Positions 18,564-26,481 of a stretch of 64,000 bases of DNA are shown here, piece after piece (within the stretch, counting starts at the first letter, position 1; each line of letters starts with the position of its first letter). The notes beneath the pieces are model-generated. The model saw only the letters and a program-made list of their open reading frames with translations, searched no databases and had not been told where the DNA came from. This stretch comes from Alphaproteobacteria bacterium (GTDB lineage: Bacteria; Pseudomonadota; Alphaproteobacteria; ATCC43930; CGMCC-115725): positions 1 to 64,000 of the forward strand of contig JAJPHB010000024.1 in the NCBI GenBank assembly GCA_021325525.1. Direction: 5' to 3'. The position numbers were made by a program, and so were the translations under genes.

Positions 18564-18738
18564 GCCGGGTAAACGCATGACGCGTGATTTTGTCCCGCCG
18601 GCGCGCGGCGAGGCCCGGCGAAGCGAAAACGCACGAAAATCCGCTTCCCGCAGGCGAAAACGGCACAGCATCATCTTGCATTTGCCGATGCGGCGTGATT
18701 CTCTGTTTGGTGGAATGTCATCCTCGGGGGGTTCACCC

Positions 18739-19065
18739 ATGCCAGCAAAGAAACCTGCGAAACCCGCCGCCGCGAAAGCGGCGACGCCGACGACCGTCAC
18801 CTTGAAGCATTTGGCCGCGTCGATCGCTGAAGGTCACGAAGTGCCGAAGAAGCAAGCCGAGGCGATGCTCAGCGATATGGTGGGCCTCGTCGTCAAGCAT
18901 CTGAAGAAGGGCAGCCGCATCCGCATTGGCGGGCTCGGCATTCTTCAGGTGAGAAAGCGCGCCGCGCGCATGGGCCGCAATCCGGCGACCGGCGAGGCGA
19001 TCAAGATCAAGGCGAGCAAGAAGGTCGCGTTCCGCCCGGCGAAAGAGCTGAAGGAAGCGGTCTGA
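18739..19065 (+). CDS. HU/IHF-family DNA-binding protein with Lys/Ala/Pro-rich N-terminal tail
   Basis: 108-residue nucleoid protein. After a basic tail (MPAKKPAKPAAAKAATP) comes an HU-like fold: LKHLAASIAEGHEVPKKQAEAML, then KKGSRIRIGGLGILQVRKRA and the arm RMGRNPATGEAIKIKASKKV, where the GRNPATG signature of HU/IHF is intact. It should bend or coat DNA. The ATG at 18739 follows a GGGGGG run. The histone-H1-like tail distinguishes it from the standard 90-residue HU and may add non-specific DNA contacts. Confidence 0.92.
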   Translation: MPAKKPAKPAAAKAATPTTVTLKHLAASIAEGHEVPKKQAEAMLSDMVGLVVKHLKKGSRIRIGGLGILQVRKRAARMGRNPATGEAIKIKASKKVAFRPAKELKEAV

Positions 19066-19072
19066 GCTTCTC

Positions 19073-19093
19073 CCTGCCGCCGATGCCGGCAGG
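19073..19093 (+). terminator. Hairpin after the HU-like gene
   Basis: A 7-bp perfect stem (CCTGCCG/CGGCAGG) with a 7-base loop lies 8 bases after the HU-like stop. No clear T-run follows, so intrinsic termination is only possible. The rest of the gap to 19337 shows no coding or RNA signal. Confidence 0.35.
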
Positions 19094-19337
19094 AATTCAA
19101 TGCGTGCGAGACTAGTCTAGATCGAGTCCTTCTTACCCTGATCTTCGCCGAGAGTCTCAGCCCTCCCTCGGGCCCTCCCTGCCCTCCCGCGCCTGCGGGG
19201 GACGTTCGCGAGCGGCACGGGGGAGGGTTCGAAGGGGGCGGAGAAGCGTTCGGGAACGGCAAGCGAGAGAGGGATCTCGGAGCCGGCGCGACGCTGCCGA
19301 GCCCTGAGGAGCGTTGCTTCCCTCGGGTGTGAGGCTC

Positions 19338-21503
19338 CTACGCGAACCGGCGGAAGCGCGCGTCGCCGTCGCGCTCGATCTGGCGGACGAGGTCGACCTC
19401 CCAACTCAAATAATCCCGCATCGCCTGCTCGACGCCGCGGCTGCGGTCATAGGGCCGGTGGAAGACGTCGATCGGCTCGTCGAGCATCGCCTCCTCGCCC
19501 TCGGCAAAGGGCAGGCCGGCGCAGCGCCACGCCGCCGTCCCGCCGGCGAGCACCTTGACCGGCCGCTCGGCGATGCGCTCCAGATCGGCCGCGGCGAGCT
19601 GCCCCAGGGCGCCGTCGGGCGATGTCGTGACGAGCATCTTGGCGCGGGGCAGCCGCTCCTTCACGGCGGGAAGGCGCGAGCGGATCGCGAAAGAGGCGCC
19701 AGGAATATGGCCCTTGCGGTAGTCGAGGCTGGTGGCGAAATCGATGACGGCGGCGTCGCCCTGCGCCAGCAGCGCCGACAGCTCCTGCGGCGAGAGGCTG
19801 GCCGTCCTGCGGTCGATGCCGAGCACGCGGAGCCGCTCCGCTCCGGTCTCGGTGAAGGCATCGGGAAAGCTGCCTTCCAGCACGAACACCTCGTCCCAGC
19901 CCATCTGGATGAGCCAGGACGCCGTCATTATCGCGCGCACGCCGTCATCGTCGAGTAGGACGAGCCGGGCATTGCGCGTTCCGACATAGGTGTCGGTCGC
20001 CTGGACGAGCTGGCCGCCCGGCGCCGAGCGCGCGCCCGGGAGATGGCCGGCCGCGAATTCCTCCGGCGTGCGCACATCGAGAAGATAAAGGCTGCGCCGC
20101 TCCCGCTCCGCGGCAAAGCGCGCGAGCGCGGCGCGGTCGACCCGCCTCACGCCGAAGCGCCGGGCGACGCGGTCCGCCGCTTCGCGCGCTTTCGCCTTCC
20201 CCGCTTCGGAGGGGGGCGGCGCCGAGCGCGCTTGGCCGTGCTCGAGGGCAAGGCCGGCGAGGTGCCAGCCCATCGTCCCGTCCTTCAGCGCCACGACCTT
20301 GTTCGGAATGCCGGCATTGATGAGCGATTGCGCGCCGATGATGCTGCGCGTCCGGCCGGCGCAATTGACGACGACCAGGGTCTTGGGGTCGGGCGCCATG
20401 TCGTGGACGCGCCAGACGAGCTCGGCGCCCGGGCAGTCGACGCCCGTCGGGATGTTCATGACCTGGTATTCGCTCAGCGGCCGGCTGTCGAGGATCACCA
20501 TGTCCTCGCCGGCATCGAGCTTCGCCTTCACCTCCGCCGCGGTGAGGCGGGGCGTCTCGTCATGGTGCTCGATGAACTCGCCGAAGGCCTTGCTCGGCAC
20601 GTTGACGCCGCTGAAGAGCTCGTATCCCGCCTGCCGCCAGCTCTCGATGCCGCCGGCGAGCACGGCGAGGTTGCGGTAGCCCAATTTCATGAGGCGCGTC
20701 GCCGCGCGCTGCGCCAGGCTCTCATCGCCGTCGCACAGCACGAGCCGCGCACCGCGCCGCGGCACCAGCGCGTCGATGCGCAGTTCGAGGCGCGAGAGCG
20801 GGATGCAGCAGGCGAAGAAAAGATGGCTGCGACCGAATTCCCCTTCCTCGCGCACATCGACGAGCGCCAGCTCCTCGCCGTCGTTCAGCATCGCCTTGAG
20901 CTCGGCGGCGGAGACGAGCGCCGTCGCGATGTTGGGATTGGCCGGGAAGACCTGGGCGGCGCCGCCCGTCGAGGTCGCGAACTGAATGCGCTCCGGCAGA
21001 TTCTCGAGGCTCATCCCGTACATGTGGAGGTGCAGCGCGGGGCCCGGGCTCGTCACCTCGATGGTGTGGAAATCGTCGGGCAGGAAGGCGATGGCGTTGC
21101 CGCGGCGGACGGTGAGTTCGCCGGTGCGGCGGATCGTGCCCCGGCCCGGTGCCGAATGGTCGTCGGTGCGCTCGTAGAAGACATTGTGCTCGTCGCCGCG
21201 AACGCCGGCGATGACCGCCCATGTCGTGTGGTTGTGCGGCGGCTGTGCCTTGCCCGGCACGCCCGCCGAGGCATAGAGCGCGAAGCGCTGATCCGCATCC
21301 TCGGCGAGGCGATAGAGGGCGCCCGCCCCGTTCCTGACCGGGAAATGCGCCGCCGGGAAGAGCTCGTCCTGCTCGGCGAGCGCGATGAGGGCCGTCTTCA
21401 TCGCGGCGAGCGCCGCCCGCGTCACGCCCTGCGCCCGCTCGATGCCGCGTATCGTCTCGACGGTCGCGGCGACGGCCTCGGCGCGGCGGGTCATGATGGA
21501 CAT
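19338..21503 (-). CDS. Cysteine-dioxygenase-like cupin fused to four rhodanese domains
   Basis: 721-residue protein, cytosolic (no signal). Residues ~1-195 resemble a thiol-dioxygenase-type cupin, with PHNHTTWAVIAGVRGDEHN supplying metal histidines and a later HTIEVTSPGPALHLH. Four rhodanese modules follow. Domain 1 has VDVREEGEF and Cys in VLCDGDES (about residue 254). Domain 2 has Cys in VNCAGRTRS (about residue 380). Domain 3 has LLDVRTPEEF but LLDDDGVRA where the Cys should be. Domain 4 has VIDFATSLDYRKGH and TTSPDGALG without Cys. So two modules look catalytic and two look like sulfur- or substrate-binding scaffolds. The ATG at 21503 is preceded by GAAGGAG. A role in thiol oxidation coupled to sulfur transfer is inferred from domains only. 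Confidence 0.85.
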   Translation of the reverse strand: MSIMTRRAEAVAATVETIRGIERAQGVTRAALAAMKTALIALAEQDELFPAAHFPVRNGAGALYRLAEDADQRFALYASAGVPGKAQPPHNHTTWAVIAGVRGDEHNVFYERTDDHSAPGRGTIRRTGELTVRRGNAIAFLPDDFHTIEVTSPGPALHLHMYGMSLENLPERIQFATSTGGAAQVFPANPNIATALVSAAELKAMLNDGEELALVDVREEGEFGRSHLFFACCIPLSRLELRIDALVPRRGARLVLCDGDESLAQRAATRLMKLGYRNLAVLAGGIESWRQAGYELFSGVNVPSKAFGEFIEHHDETPRLTAAEVKAKLDAGEDMVILDSRPLSEYQVMNIPTGVDCPGAELVWRVHDMAPDPKTLVVVNCAGRTRSIIGAQSLINAGIPNKVVALKDGTMGWHLAGLALEHGQARSAPPPSEAGKAKAREAADRVARRFGVRRVDRAALARFAAERERRSLYLLDVRTPEEFAAGHLPGARSAPGGQLVQATDTYVGTRNARLVLLDDDGVRAIMTASWLIQMGWDEVFVLEGSFPDAFTETGAERLRVLGIDRRTASLSPQELSALLAQGDAAVIDFATSLDYRKGHIPGASFAIRSRLPAVKERLPRAKMLVTTSPDGALGQLAAADLERIAERPVKVLAGGTAAWRCAGLPFAEGEEAMLDEPIDVFHRPYDRSRGVEQAMRDYLSWEVDLVRQIERDGDARFRRFA

Positions 21504-21586
21504 GGCGGATGCTCCTTCTCGCGGGCGGGAGGGCGAGTATAGGACCCGCGATGGTCGATTCAACCAATGGTGCGAGACCCCTGATC

Positions 21587-21615
21587 TTGAACCAAATGTA
21601 CAATATCATACATAT
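21587..21615 (+). promoter_or_regulatory. Promoter and palindromic operator of the HTH-MNT/HepT module
   Basis: A -35-like TTGAAC (21587-21592), 17-base spacer and -10-like ACATAT (21610-21615). Two overlapping inverted repeats cover the -10 region: ATGTA-N8-TACAT (21596-21613) and CAATAT-N5-ATATTG (21601-21617). This is the expected layout for autorepression by the HTH-bearing antitoxin. The predicted transcript start falls at or a few bases before ATG 21623, so the mRNA would be nearly leaderless. Confidence 0.6.
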
Positions 21616-21622
21616 TGCGCAA

Positions 21623-22174
21623 ATGGATCGCGGTTCCGAACTCGCCTTCACGCCCGAGATGTGCCGCGCGGGTCGGGCGCTCGCGGGATTGAGTCAGGCG
21701 ACGCTCGCGCGGCGCGCCGGCGTGGCGCGGCTGACCGTCGCCGATTTCGAGAGGGCGGCGCGCAAGCCGATCGCCGCCAATCTCGCCGCAATCCGCTCGG
21801 TGCTCGAGGAGGCGGGCGTGGCTTTCCGGGCCGGCGGGGCGGTCTTGCGGGACGCGGCGAGCGGGAGCGGCGACGACCGGCGGCTTGCGAGCGTGCTGCG
21901 AGCTCTGCAGGCGAGCACCACGAAGCTTCGGCGGCTCGGCGTCCGCCACCTCTCCATCTTCGGCTCGACGGCGCGCGGCACGGCGCGCCCGGACAGTGAC
22001 GTCGATCTGCTCGTTGAGCTCGATCCGCGCCGAGGGCTCGACCTCCTCGACTATGCCGGAATCGTCGGCGAGCTTCAGAAACTCGTTTCCCATCCGGTCG
22101 ATGTGGCGCTGCGCTCCAAGCTGAAGCCCCACATCGCCCGCGCGGCGCTCGCCGATCAGATTCATGTCTTCTAG
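21623..22174 (+). CDS. HTH-nucleotidyltransferase fusion antitoxin (MntA-like)
   Basis: 183-residue protein. Residues ~5-65 form an XRE-like helix-turn-helix (GLSQATLARRAGVARLTVAD). The C-terminal half is a minimal nucleotidyltransferase with the signature GSTARGTARPDSDVDLLVEL: the GS...DxD catalytic set is intact, as in MntA antitoxins that AMPylate HepT toxins. It ends with VDVALRSKLKPHI, a usual MNT motif. ATG 21623 is chosen from the promoter position; ATGs at 21596 and 21551 are alternatives. The stop overlaps the toxin start by 11 bases. The HTH domain is not part of the compact MntA and would add DNA-level autoregulation. Confidence 0.85.
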   Translation: MDRGSELAFTPEMCRAGRALAGLSQATLARRAGVARLTVADFERAARKPIAANLAAIRSVLEEAGVAFRAGGAVLRDAASGSGDDRRLASVLRALQASTTKLRRLGVRHLSIFGSTARGTARPDSDVDLLVELDPRRGLDLLDYAGIVGELQKLVSHPVDVALRSKLKPHIARAALADQIHVF

Positions 22175-22538
22175 CGATCCGGCGCGTCGCCTGCGCGACA
22201 TCCTGGAGAACATCCGCCGGATCAGGGCCTATCTTGCCGGAATGACCGCCGAAGATTTCGCCGCCGATGAGAAGACGCAGGACGCCGTCGAGCGGTGTCT
22301 CTCGCGCATTTCCGAAGCGGCGCGCATGATCGGGCCGGCGCTGGACGCGAAATATCCGGAGATCGAATTCCCGAAGCTGCGGCAGCTCGGCAGCGTCCTG
22401 CGCCACGATTACGACGACATCGATTGCGAACTGCTGTGGCGCGCCGTCACAGGTCGGCTCGATGCCTTGGAGGCTGCCTGCCGAAGCGAACTGGGCGAGC
22501 AGCGACCATCGCGCCGTTCGATAAGGCCGCGAGTATGA
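22164..22538 (+). CDS. HEPN-domain toxin, HepT-like (DUF86)
   Basis: 124-residue all-helical protein of the DUF86/HepT family, partner of the preceding nucleotidyltransferase. Family features: ILENIRRIRAYLAGMTAEDF at the N-terminus, AVERCLSRISEAARMIGPAL mid-protein and the active-site segment LRQLGSVLRHDYDDID. The usual RNxxxHxY motif of HepT is changed here: the His and Tyr are kept (RHDY), but the Arg-Asn pair four to five residues earlier reads GS, with Arg directly before His. A HEPN RNase function is therefore probable but not certain. The ATG lies inside the antitoxin gene. Confidence 0.82.
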   Translation: MSSSDPARRLRDILENIRRIRAYLAGMTAEDFAADEKTQDAVERCLSRISEAARMIGPALDAKYPEIEFPKLRQLGSVLRHDYDDIDCELLWRAVTGRLDALEAACRSELGEQRPSRRSIRPRV

Positions 22539-22542
22539 CCTC

Positions 22543-22631
22543 TGGGTGCCCGCTTTCGCGAGCGTGACGATGCTGGAGTTGGGTGCTCAATGTTCTTCGT
22601 CTCGTCGACCCCGCGGAAGCGGGGACCCAGC
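22543..22631. repeat. Intergenic palindromic repeat remnants (REP-like)
   Basis: The gap after hepT contains GCCCGCTTTCGCGAGCGTGACG and, 60 bases on, a perfect hairpin CCCCGC-GGAA-GCGGGG (22609-22624) inside a 'CCCCGC..GCGGGGACCCAG' context. This type of short palindrome is a common dispersed intergenic repeat in alphaproteobacterial genomes. No gene is seen in the gap. Confidence 0.5.
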
Positions 22632-22670
22632 TGCGCCGTCGCACCATGCGGACAGCAGACATCTTTCTTC

Positions 22671-23498
22671 TCACCCGCCCTCCGGCCCCGGCGGCACCGG
22701 ACCGCTCGGCGGCAGGGCGCCGTCGGCGTCGTGCTGCTCGTCACCGCGCAGCGGCGGCGAGAAGATGCTGACGAGGTGGAGGTCGGAGAGGGCGCGCAGA
22801 CGGTGACGGTCGCGCGGCCCGACATTGTAGGCGCTGCCCGCCTCGAGCCGCCACGACTTGCCGGTCGCGAGCTCGGTCACCTCGGCGGTGCCGGCGAGAA
22901 TGTGGTTCGCTTCCCAATGGTGCTTGTACCAGAGCACGGCCTCGGCGCCGGCCTCGAGATGGACGTCGGAGAAGCCGAACCCGACCTCGTCCGCTTGCGT
23001 CAGCATGCGCAGCGTGCGTGCCTTGCCGCCGGCGACGACCATCTCCTTGCCGGCGGCGCGCATCTCTTGCGCGCGCTTCACGAACATGCGCTTCGCGGTC
23101 TTCGGCACCGGTCCGCTCGCGGCATAGGCGCCATCCGCGTCGTGGCGCTCGTCGCCTTTCAGTGCCGGGCAGAAGACGCTGATGTGATGGTCGTCCTCGG
23201 TGATGCGGAAGCGGTGCCGGTCGTTGGGCCCGACGACGTAAAGAACGCCGGGTTCGAGCGTCCAGCCCTCGCCGCTCGTCAGATCCGTCACCTCGCCGCG
23301 GCCGGAGACGATGTAATTGGCCTCCCAGTGATGCTTGTACCAGAGCACCGTGTCGGCGCCGGCCGCGACGCGATTCTCGTTATAGGAAAAGCCCATGCCG
23401 TCGGCAGCAGTGAGGAAGCGTGCCGAGCGCGTCGTGCCGCCCACCAGCGACTTCACCATTCCGGCCGCCTGCCGGTCGTCAAAGGTTCGGATGAACAT
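22671..23498 (-). CDS. Tandem ectoine-synthase-like bicupin
   Basis: 275 residues composed of two consecutive EctC-like cupins of about 135 residues each. Half 1 starts MFIRTFDD and half 2 MFVKRAQEM. Both repeat the EctC landmarks: (D/E)xxGFS/GFG, LWYKHHWEAN, a GxGEVTDL-like strand, LY/AY-NVGPxDRH, and HDADGA near the end. The iron ligands known in EctC (Glu of HHWEAN, Tyr and His of Y..GP.DRH) are present in both halves. Normal EctC is one ~130-residue domain that cyclises N-acetyl-diaminobutyrate. No ectA or ectB is nearby, so the substrate is open. No signal peptide. Confidence 0.8.
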   Translation of the reverse strand: MFIRTFDDRQAAGMVKSLVGGTTRSARFLTAADGMGFSYNENRVAAGADTVLWYKHHWEANYIVSGRGEVTDLTSGEGWTLEPGVLYVVGPNDRHRFRITEDDHHISVFCPALKGDERHDADGAYAASGPVPKTAKRMFVKRAQEMRAAGKEMVVAGGKARTLRMLTQADEVGFGFSDVHLEAGAEAVLWYKHHWEANHILAGTAEVTELATGKSWRLEAGSAYNVGPRDRHRLRALSDLHLVSIFSPPLRGDEQHDADGALPPSGPVPPGPEGG

Positions 23499-23536
23499 GG
23501 CACCCGCCTCCCTGCATCGGAGATCAGAAGAACGCT

Positions 23537-23607
23537 TCAGCGCGGAGGACGCCGTGGTTTGCGCAAAGGGCGCGAAGCATCTTATCGCGCCGCGGCCTCC
23601 GCGCTGA
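23537..23607. repeat. Inverted repeat between bicupin and Tag genes
   Basis: A perfect 12-base inverted repeat, TCAGCGCGGAGG (23537-23548) against CCTCCGCGCTGA (23596-23607), with a 47-base interior that is itself GC-palindromic. It lies in the gap between the 3' end of the glycosylase gene and the 5' end of the bicupin gene. Probably a dispersed intergenic element. Confidence 0.4.
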
Positions 23608-23651
23608 CTCTATGACCTCAGCGCTGAAGTCTACCTTTACCCATGACGCTC

Positions 23652-24320
23652 TCAATCGACCGACTGCGCGAGGATCATGCTGAGCTCGCAAAGCGGGCGG
23701 CCGGTCTCGCCTGCCCAACCGTTGAAGAGGTCCTGCACTCTCGCGCGGTCGGCCTTGCTCTTGGGCGGGGCGGCGACGGCGCCCCAGTGCTGCAGCGCCG
23801 CCACCACCGAGGGCGATAGGATGAAGGTGTCCTTGCCGGCCATGCGCAGGAACATCGGGCCGGAATTGCCGCCCATCTGCTGGAAGCGCGTCGCGAGGTC
23901 GTCCCAGAGGGCGACGATGCGCTCCCCCGGCCATTCGGCGAGGTAGGCGCCGAAGGAGCCCTGCTCGGCGGCGATGGCGCAGAAGGCGGCGGCGTTCTGA
24001 TGCGTCGCACGCAGCTTGCCGAGGTGGCGGATGAGGCGCGCGTCCTTGAGCAGCGCCTCGATCTCCTCGTCGTTCATCGCGCGGACGCGCTGCGGCACGA
24101 AGCCATGGAACGCTTCCTCGAAGGCCGGCCATTTCGCATCGACGAGGCTGTGCTTCAGCCCGGCGCGGAAGATGCGGAGCGCCATCAGCGAGAAATAGCG
24201 GTCGTCGGCGATGGCGCGCAGCTCGGCGGCGCTCTTCGCCGCCGGCAGCTTCGCGGCGAGCGCCGCCGCTCCGCCGTTGCGCGCCTCGGCCCTGGCGAGG
24301 ATCGGCCCGAAAGCGACCAT
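23652..24320 (-). CDS. DNA-3-methyladenine glycosylase I family protein
   Basis: 222-residue helix-hairpin-helix glycosylase of the Tag family, which excises 3-methyladenine from alkylated DNA. Typical blocks: IADDRYFSLMALRIFRAGLK, WPAFEEAFHGF, and LRATHQNAAAF, the latter aligned with the 'KI.AT..NA' region of Tag-like proteins. The N-terminal zinc-binding Cys/His pattern of E. coli Tag is not visible, so this belongs to the divergent branch found widely in alphaproteobacteria. It lies 15 bases downstream of the hydrolase gene on the same strand. Confidence 0.82.
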   Translation of the reverse strand: MVAFGPILARAEARNGGAAALAAKLPAAKSAAELRAIADDRYFSLMALRIFRAGLKHSLVDAKWPAFEEAFHGFVPQRVRAMNDEEIEALLKDARLIRHLGKLRATHQNAAAFCAIAAEQGSFGAYLAEWPGERIVALWDDLATRFQQMGGNSGPMFLRMAGKDTFILSPSVVAALQHWGAVAAPPKSKADRARVQDLFNGWAGETGRPLCELSMILAQSVD

Positions 24321-24335
24321 GCGTCTCCGCTCCCG

Positions 24336-25196
24336 TCAGCGCTTGTAGACGATGAAGCCCTTCACCGCGTCGAGGAAGGCCTGCGGCTCGTCGGCGCGGA
24401 TCGAGTGGCTGCTCTCCTCGAAGATGCGCAGCTCGGCGCGCGGGATGAGGCGGGCGATCTCCTCGGAGAATTCGGGCGGGCAGATCCAGTCGTGGCGGCC
24501 GGCGAGGACGAGCGTGGGCGCCGTGATGCGCGGCAGCTCGGGGCGGAGGTCGAAGGCGCGCAGAAAGCCGCCGAAGGCGCGGTTCAGCGCCTCGGGATTG
24601 TAGATGGTGCGCGCCGTCGCGGCGGCGGCCGCCGCGGCGTCGTGCTTGCGGCTGTAGAGCGGCCCCATCACGGCATAGTAATGGCGAAGCTCCTCCTCGT
24701 CGCGAAAGGCGCCGGCCCAGAGCGTCTCGCAGAGCTGGCGCTGCTCCGCCGTGCCGCGCTCGGCGACGATCTCTTTCGCCCGCTCGATGAAGCCCGAATG
24801 CGCCGCGGTGACGACGAGGATCAGATGCGAAACGGCATCGGGATATCGCGCCGCATGCGCCATCGCCACCATGCCGCCATAGGAGGTGCCGATGCTGACG
24901 ATCGGGCCGAGCCCGAGATGCCGGCGGAGCGCCTCCATGTCCTCGACATTCTCGTCGAGTGTATAGCGGGCGGGATCGCCGCGCCCCGAACGGCCCTGGC
25001 CGCGATGGTCGAAATAGACGAGCTGCATTCGCTCCGCGAGCGGCGCCAGAGCCGGCTTGAAGCTGCTGTGATCGCCGCCCGGCCCGCCATGGATGACGAA
25101 GGCGACGGGCCGCTCGCGCATGCGGGCGCCGTCGGGGACGAGGCCGGCGCCCTCGATGTCGAAATGAATCTCGGTATCCCGGATCCGCGCCCGCAT
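24336..25196 (-). CDS. Alpha/beta hydrolase, proline-iminopeptidase-like
   Basis: 286-residue alpha/beta hydrolase. The oxyanion region is FVIHGGPGGDHSSF, followed by YFDHRGQGRSGRGD, and the nucleophile elbow is GTSYGGM. The acid is likely in LAGRHDWICPP, and the catalytic His in EESSHSIRADEP. HGGPG plus DxRGxGxS is the pattern of proline iminopeptidases (S33), though many relatives hydrolyse other amides or esters. The ATG at 25196 is preceded by TGGAGGG; an ATG at 25211 is less well placed. Cytosolic, no signal. Co-oriented with the Tag gene. Confidence 0.85.
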   Translation of the reverse strand: MRARIRDTEIHFDIEGAGLVPDGARMRERPVAFVIHGGPGGDHSSFKPALAPLAERMQLVYFDHRGQGRSGRGDPARYTLDENVEDMEALRRHLGLGPIVSIGTSYGGMVAMAHAARYPDAVSHLILVVTAAHSGFIERAKEIVAERGTAEQRQLCETLWAGAFRDEEELRHYYAVMGPLYSRKHDAAAAAAATARTIYNPEALNRAFGGFLRAFDLRPELPRITAPTLVLAGRHDWICPPEFSEEIARLIPRAELRIFEESSHSIRADEPQAFLDAVKGFIVYKR

Positions 25197-25347
25197 CGCG
25201 CAACCCTCCATCGAGCCTCGAGGACGACGTGGCTCGAACCTTAACCGAAGCGCCGGCCGCGGCAAATCCGCCGCGAAGTTTCCTGCCGTGGTGCCCGGTT
25301 TTGCGCTAATCTGGAGCGCAGTCGCAGCGGGGCGGGGGGCTGGGCCG

Positions 25348-25680
25348 ATGCAGGGCAAGGGTCTTTACTGGATGTCGACGCTGCTCGCCGGGGCGAGCAT
25401 CGCGCTCGTCATCGTCGACGGCACCCTGTTCCTCGGCAACCAATCGGCGCAGGCCGTCGTCAACCAGCGCCAGCAATTCATCAACCAGAGCGTCCAGCTC
25501 GGGCGCGTCAATGAAGCGCTCGTCCGCGCGCTCGCGGCCGCGGCGGAAACCAACAAGGACGAACAGCTCCGCCAGGTGCTGGCGCAGCACGGCATCACTT
25601 ATACCGTCCAGCCCCGCCCGGCCGCCGCCGGCGGCGCTCCCGCTGCGCCGGCGCCGCCGGCCGCGGGGAGCAAGAACTGA
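25348..25680 (+). CDS. Small single-pass membrane protein, proline/alanine-rich tail
   Basis: 110 residues. One N-terminal transmembrane helix (STLLAGASIALVIVDGTLFL) is followed by a Gln-rich helical region (NQRQQFINQSVQLGRVNEAL) and a low-complexity Pro/Ala tail. Not recognised. It sits 20 bases before another small membrane protein with the same layout (helix then coiled coil), so the two may form a hetero-complex across the inner membrane. Confidence 0.6.
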   Translation: MQGKGLYWMSTLLAGASIALVIVDGTLFLGNQSAQAVVNQRQQFINQSVQLGRVNEALVRALAAAAETNKDEQLRQVLAQHGITYTVQPRPAAAGGAPAAPAPPAAGSKN

Positions 25681-25700
25681 TCCGGGGTGAGGGCTTGCCC

Positions 25701-25985
25701 ATGACAGACCGCGACCGCTTCATGCTGCCGCTCGGGCTCCTCGTTGTCGCCGTCTTCCTCATGGTCGCCTTTCAGACCGTGCAGCTCGTGCGCGAGCGGA
25801 GCAACCTCGCGGCCATCCATGCGGCCCAGGAGGCGAGCATCCAGGAGGGGGCGAAGCTGCGTCAGCAGCTCGAGGCGCTGGCCGGCGAGACGGCGAAGCT
25901 CGCCGAAGCGGGCGATTCCGGCGCCAAGGCGGTGGTCGAGGAGCTGCGCCGCCAGGGCGTCAATCTCAAGCCGCCGGCGAAGTGA
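25701..25985 (+). CDS. Small single-pass membrane protein with coiled coil
   Basis: 94 residues: short basic/acidic N-terminus (MTDRDRF), one transmembrane helix (LPLGLLVVAVFLMVAFQTVQ), then a charged coiled-coil-like region (EGAKLRQQLEALAGETAKLA). Function unknown. The start was set at ATG 25701 rather than the TTG two codons earlier. It pairs with the gene at 25348-25680. Confidence 0.6.
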   Translation: MTDRDRFMLPLGLLVVAVFLMVAFQTVQLVRERSNLAAIHAAQEASIQEGAKLRQQLEALAGETAKLAEAGDSGAKAVVEELRRQGVNLKPPAK

Positions 25986-26055
25986 GATCGCACTCCGAGA
26001 GGAAGGGCGAGTCCGCGGAGAAGCAGAACCGGCGTGGTCGGGCCGGGGCGTATCC

Positions 26056-26481
26056 TCAGCCGTGCTGCCCGACGATCGCCTGCGCCTCGTGCAGGCGGTC
26101 GAAGCATTGCGCCTCATTCCCGAGCGCCTCCGTGGCGCGGGCCTCGTGCAGTTTTTCGAGGAGGCGCGTCTTCTGATCCGCCGTCAGCGGATGGCGGGGC
26201 GGCAGCTTCGGAAAATCGGCCAGCGCGCCGCTGCTGCCATGAGGCGCCGCATGCATGCCGGGCCGTCCCGCCGGCGTCGCGGTGAAGCTGCCGGGCGGAG
26301 GCGTCGGCGGCAGCTTGGGTACGGAGAGGCCCGCCGTCTGGCTGCCGGCCATGAGATCGGAGGCCGGCAAATCGTATTCGACGACGAGACCGTCGATCTG
26401 CTGGAGGCAATCGGCGGCGAAGGCGGTCGCCGGCAGCCCCATGAGCAGCAGCAGGGCGAGCGATGACGCGGTCCTCAACAT
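26056..26481 (-). CDS. Exported hypothetical protein
   Basis: 141 residues with a clear Sec signal (MLRTASSLALLLLMGLPATAFA, cleavage after AFA), then a single Cys close to the mature N-terminus. A Pro-rich middle (PKLPPTPPPGSF) and a C-terminal helical part (KTRLLEKLHEARATEALGNE) follow. Probably periplasmic. I do not recognise a family. It is convergent with the small membrane protein gene and precedes the beta-barrel gene in the same orientation. Confidence 0.65.
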   Translation of the reverse strand: MLRTASSLALLLLMGLPATAFAADCLQQIDGLVVEYDLPASDLMAGSQTAGLSVPKLPPTPPPGSFTATPAGRPGMHAAPHGSSGALADFPKLPPRHPLTADQKTRLLEKLHEARATEALGNEAQCFDRLHEAQAIVGQHG

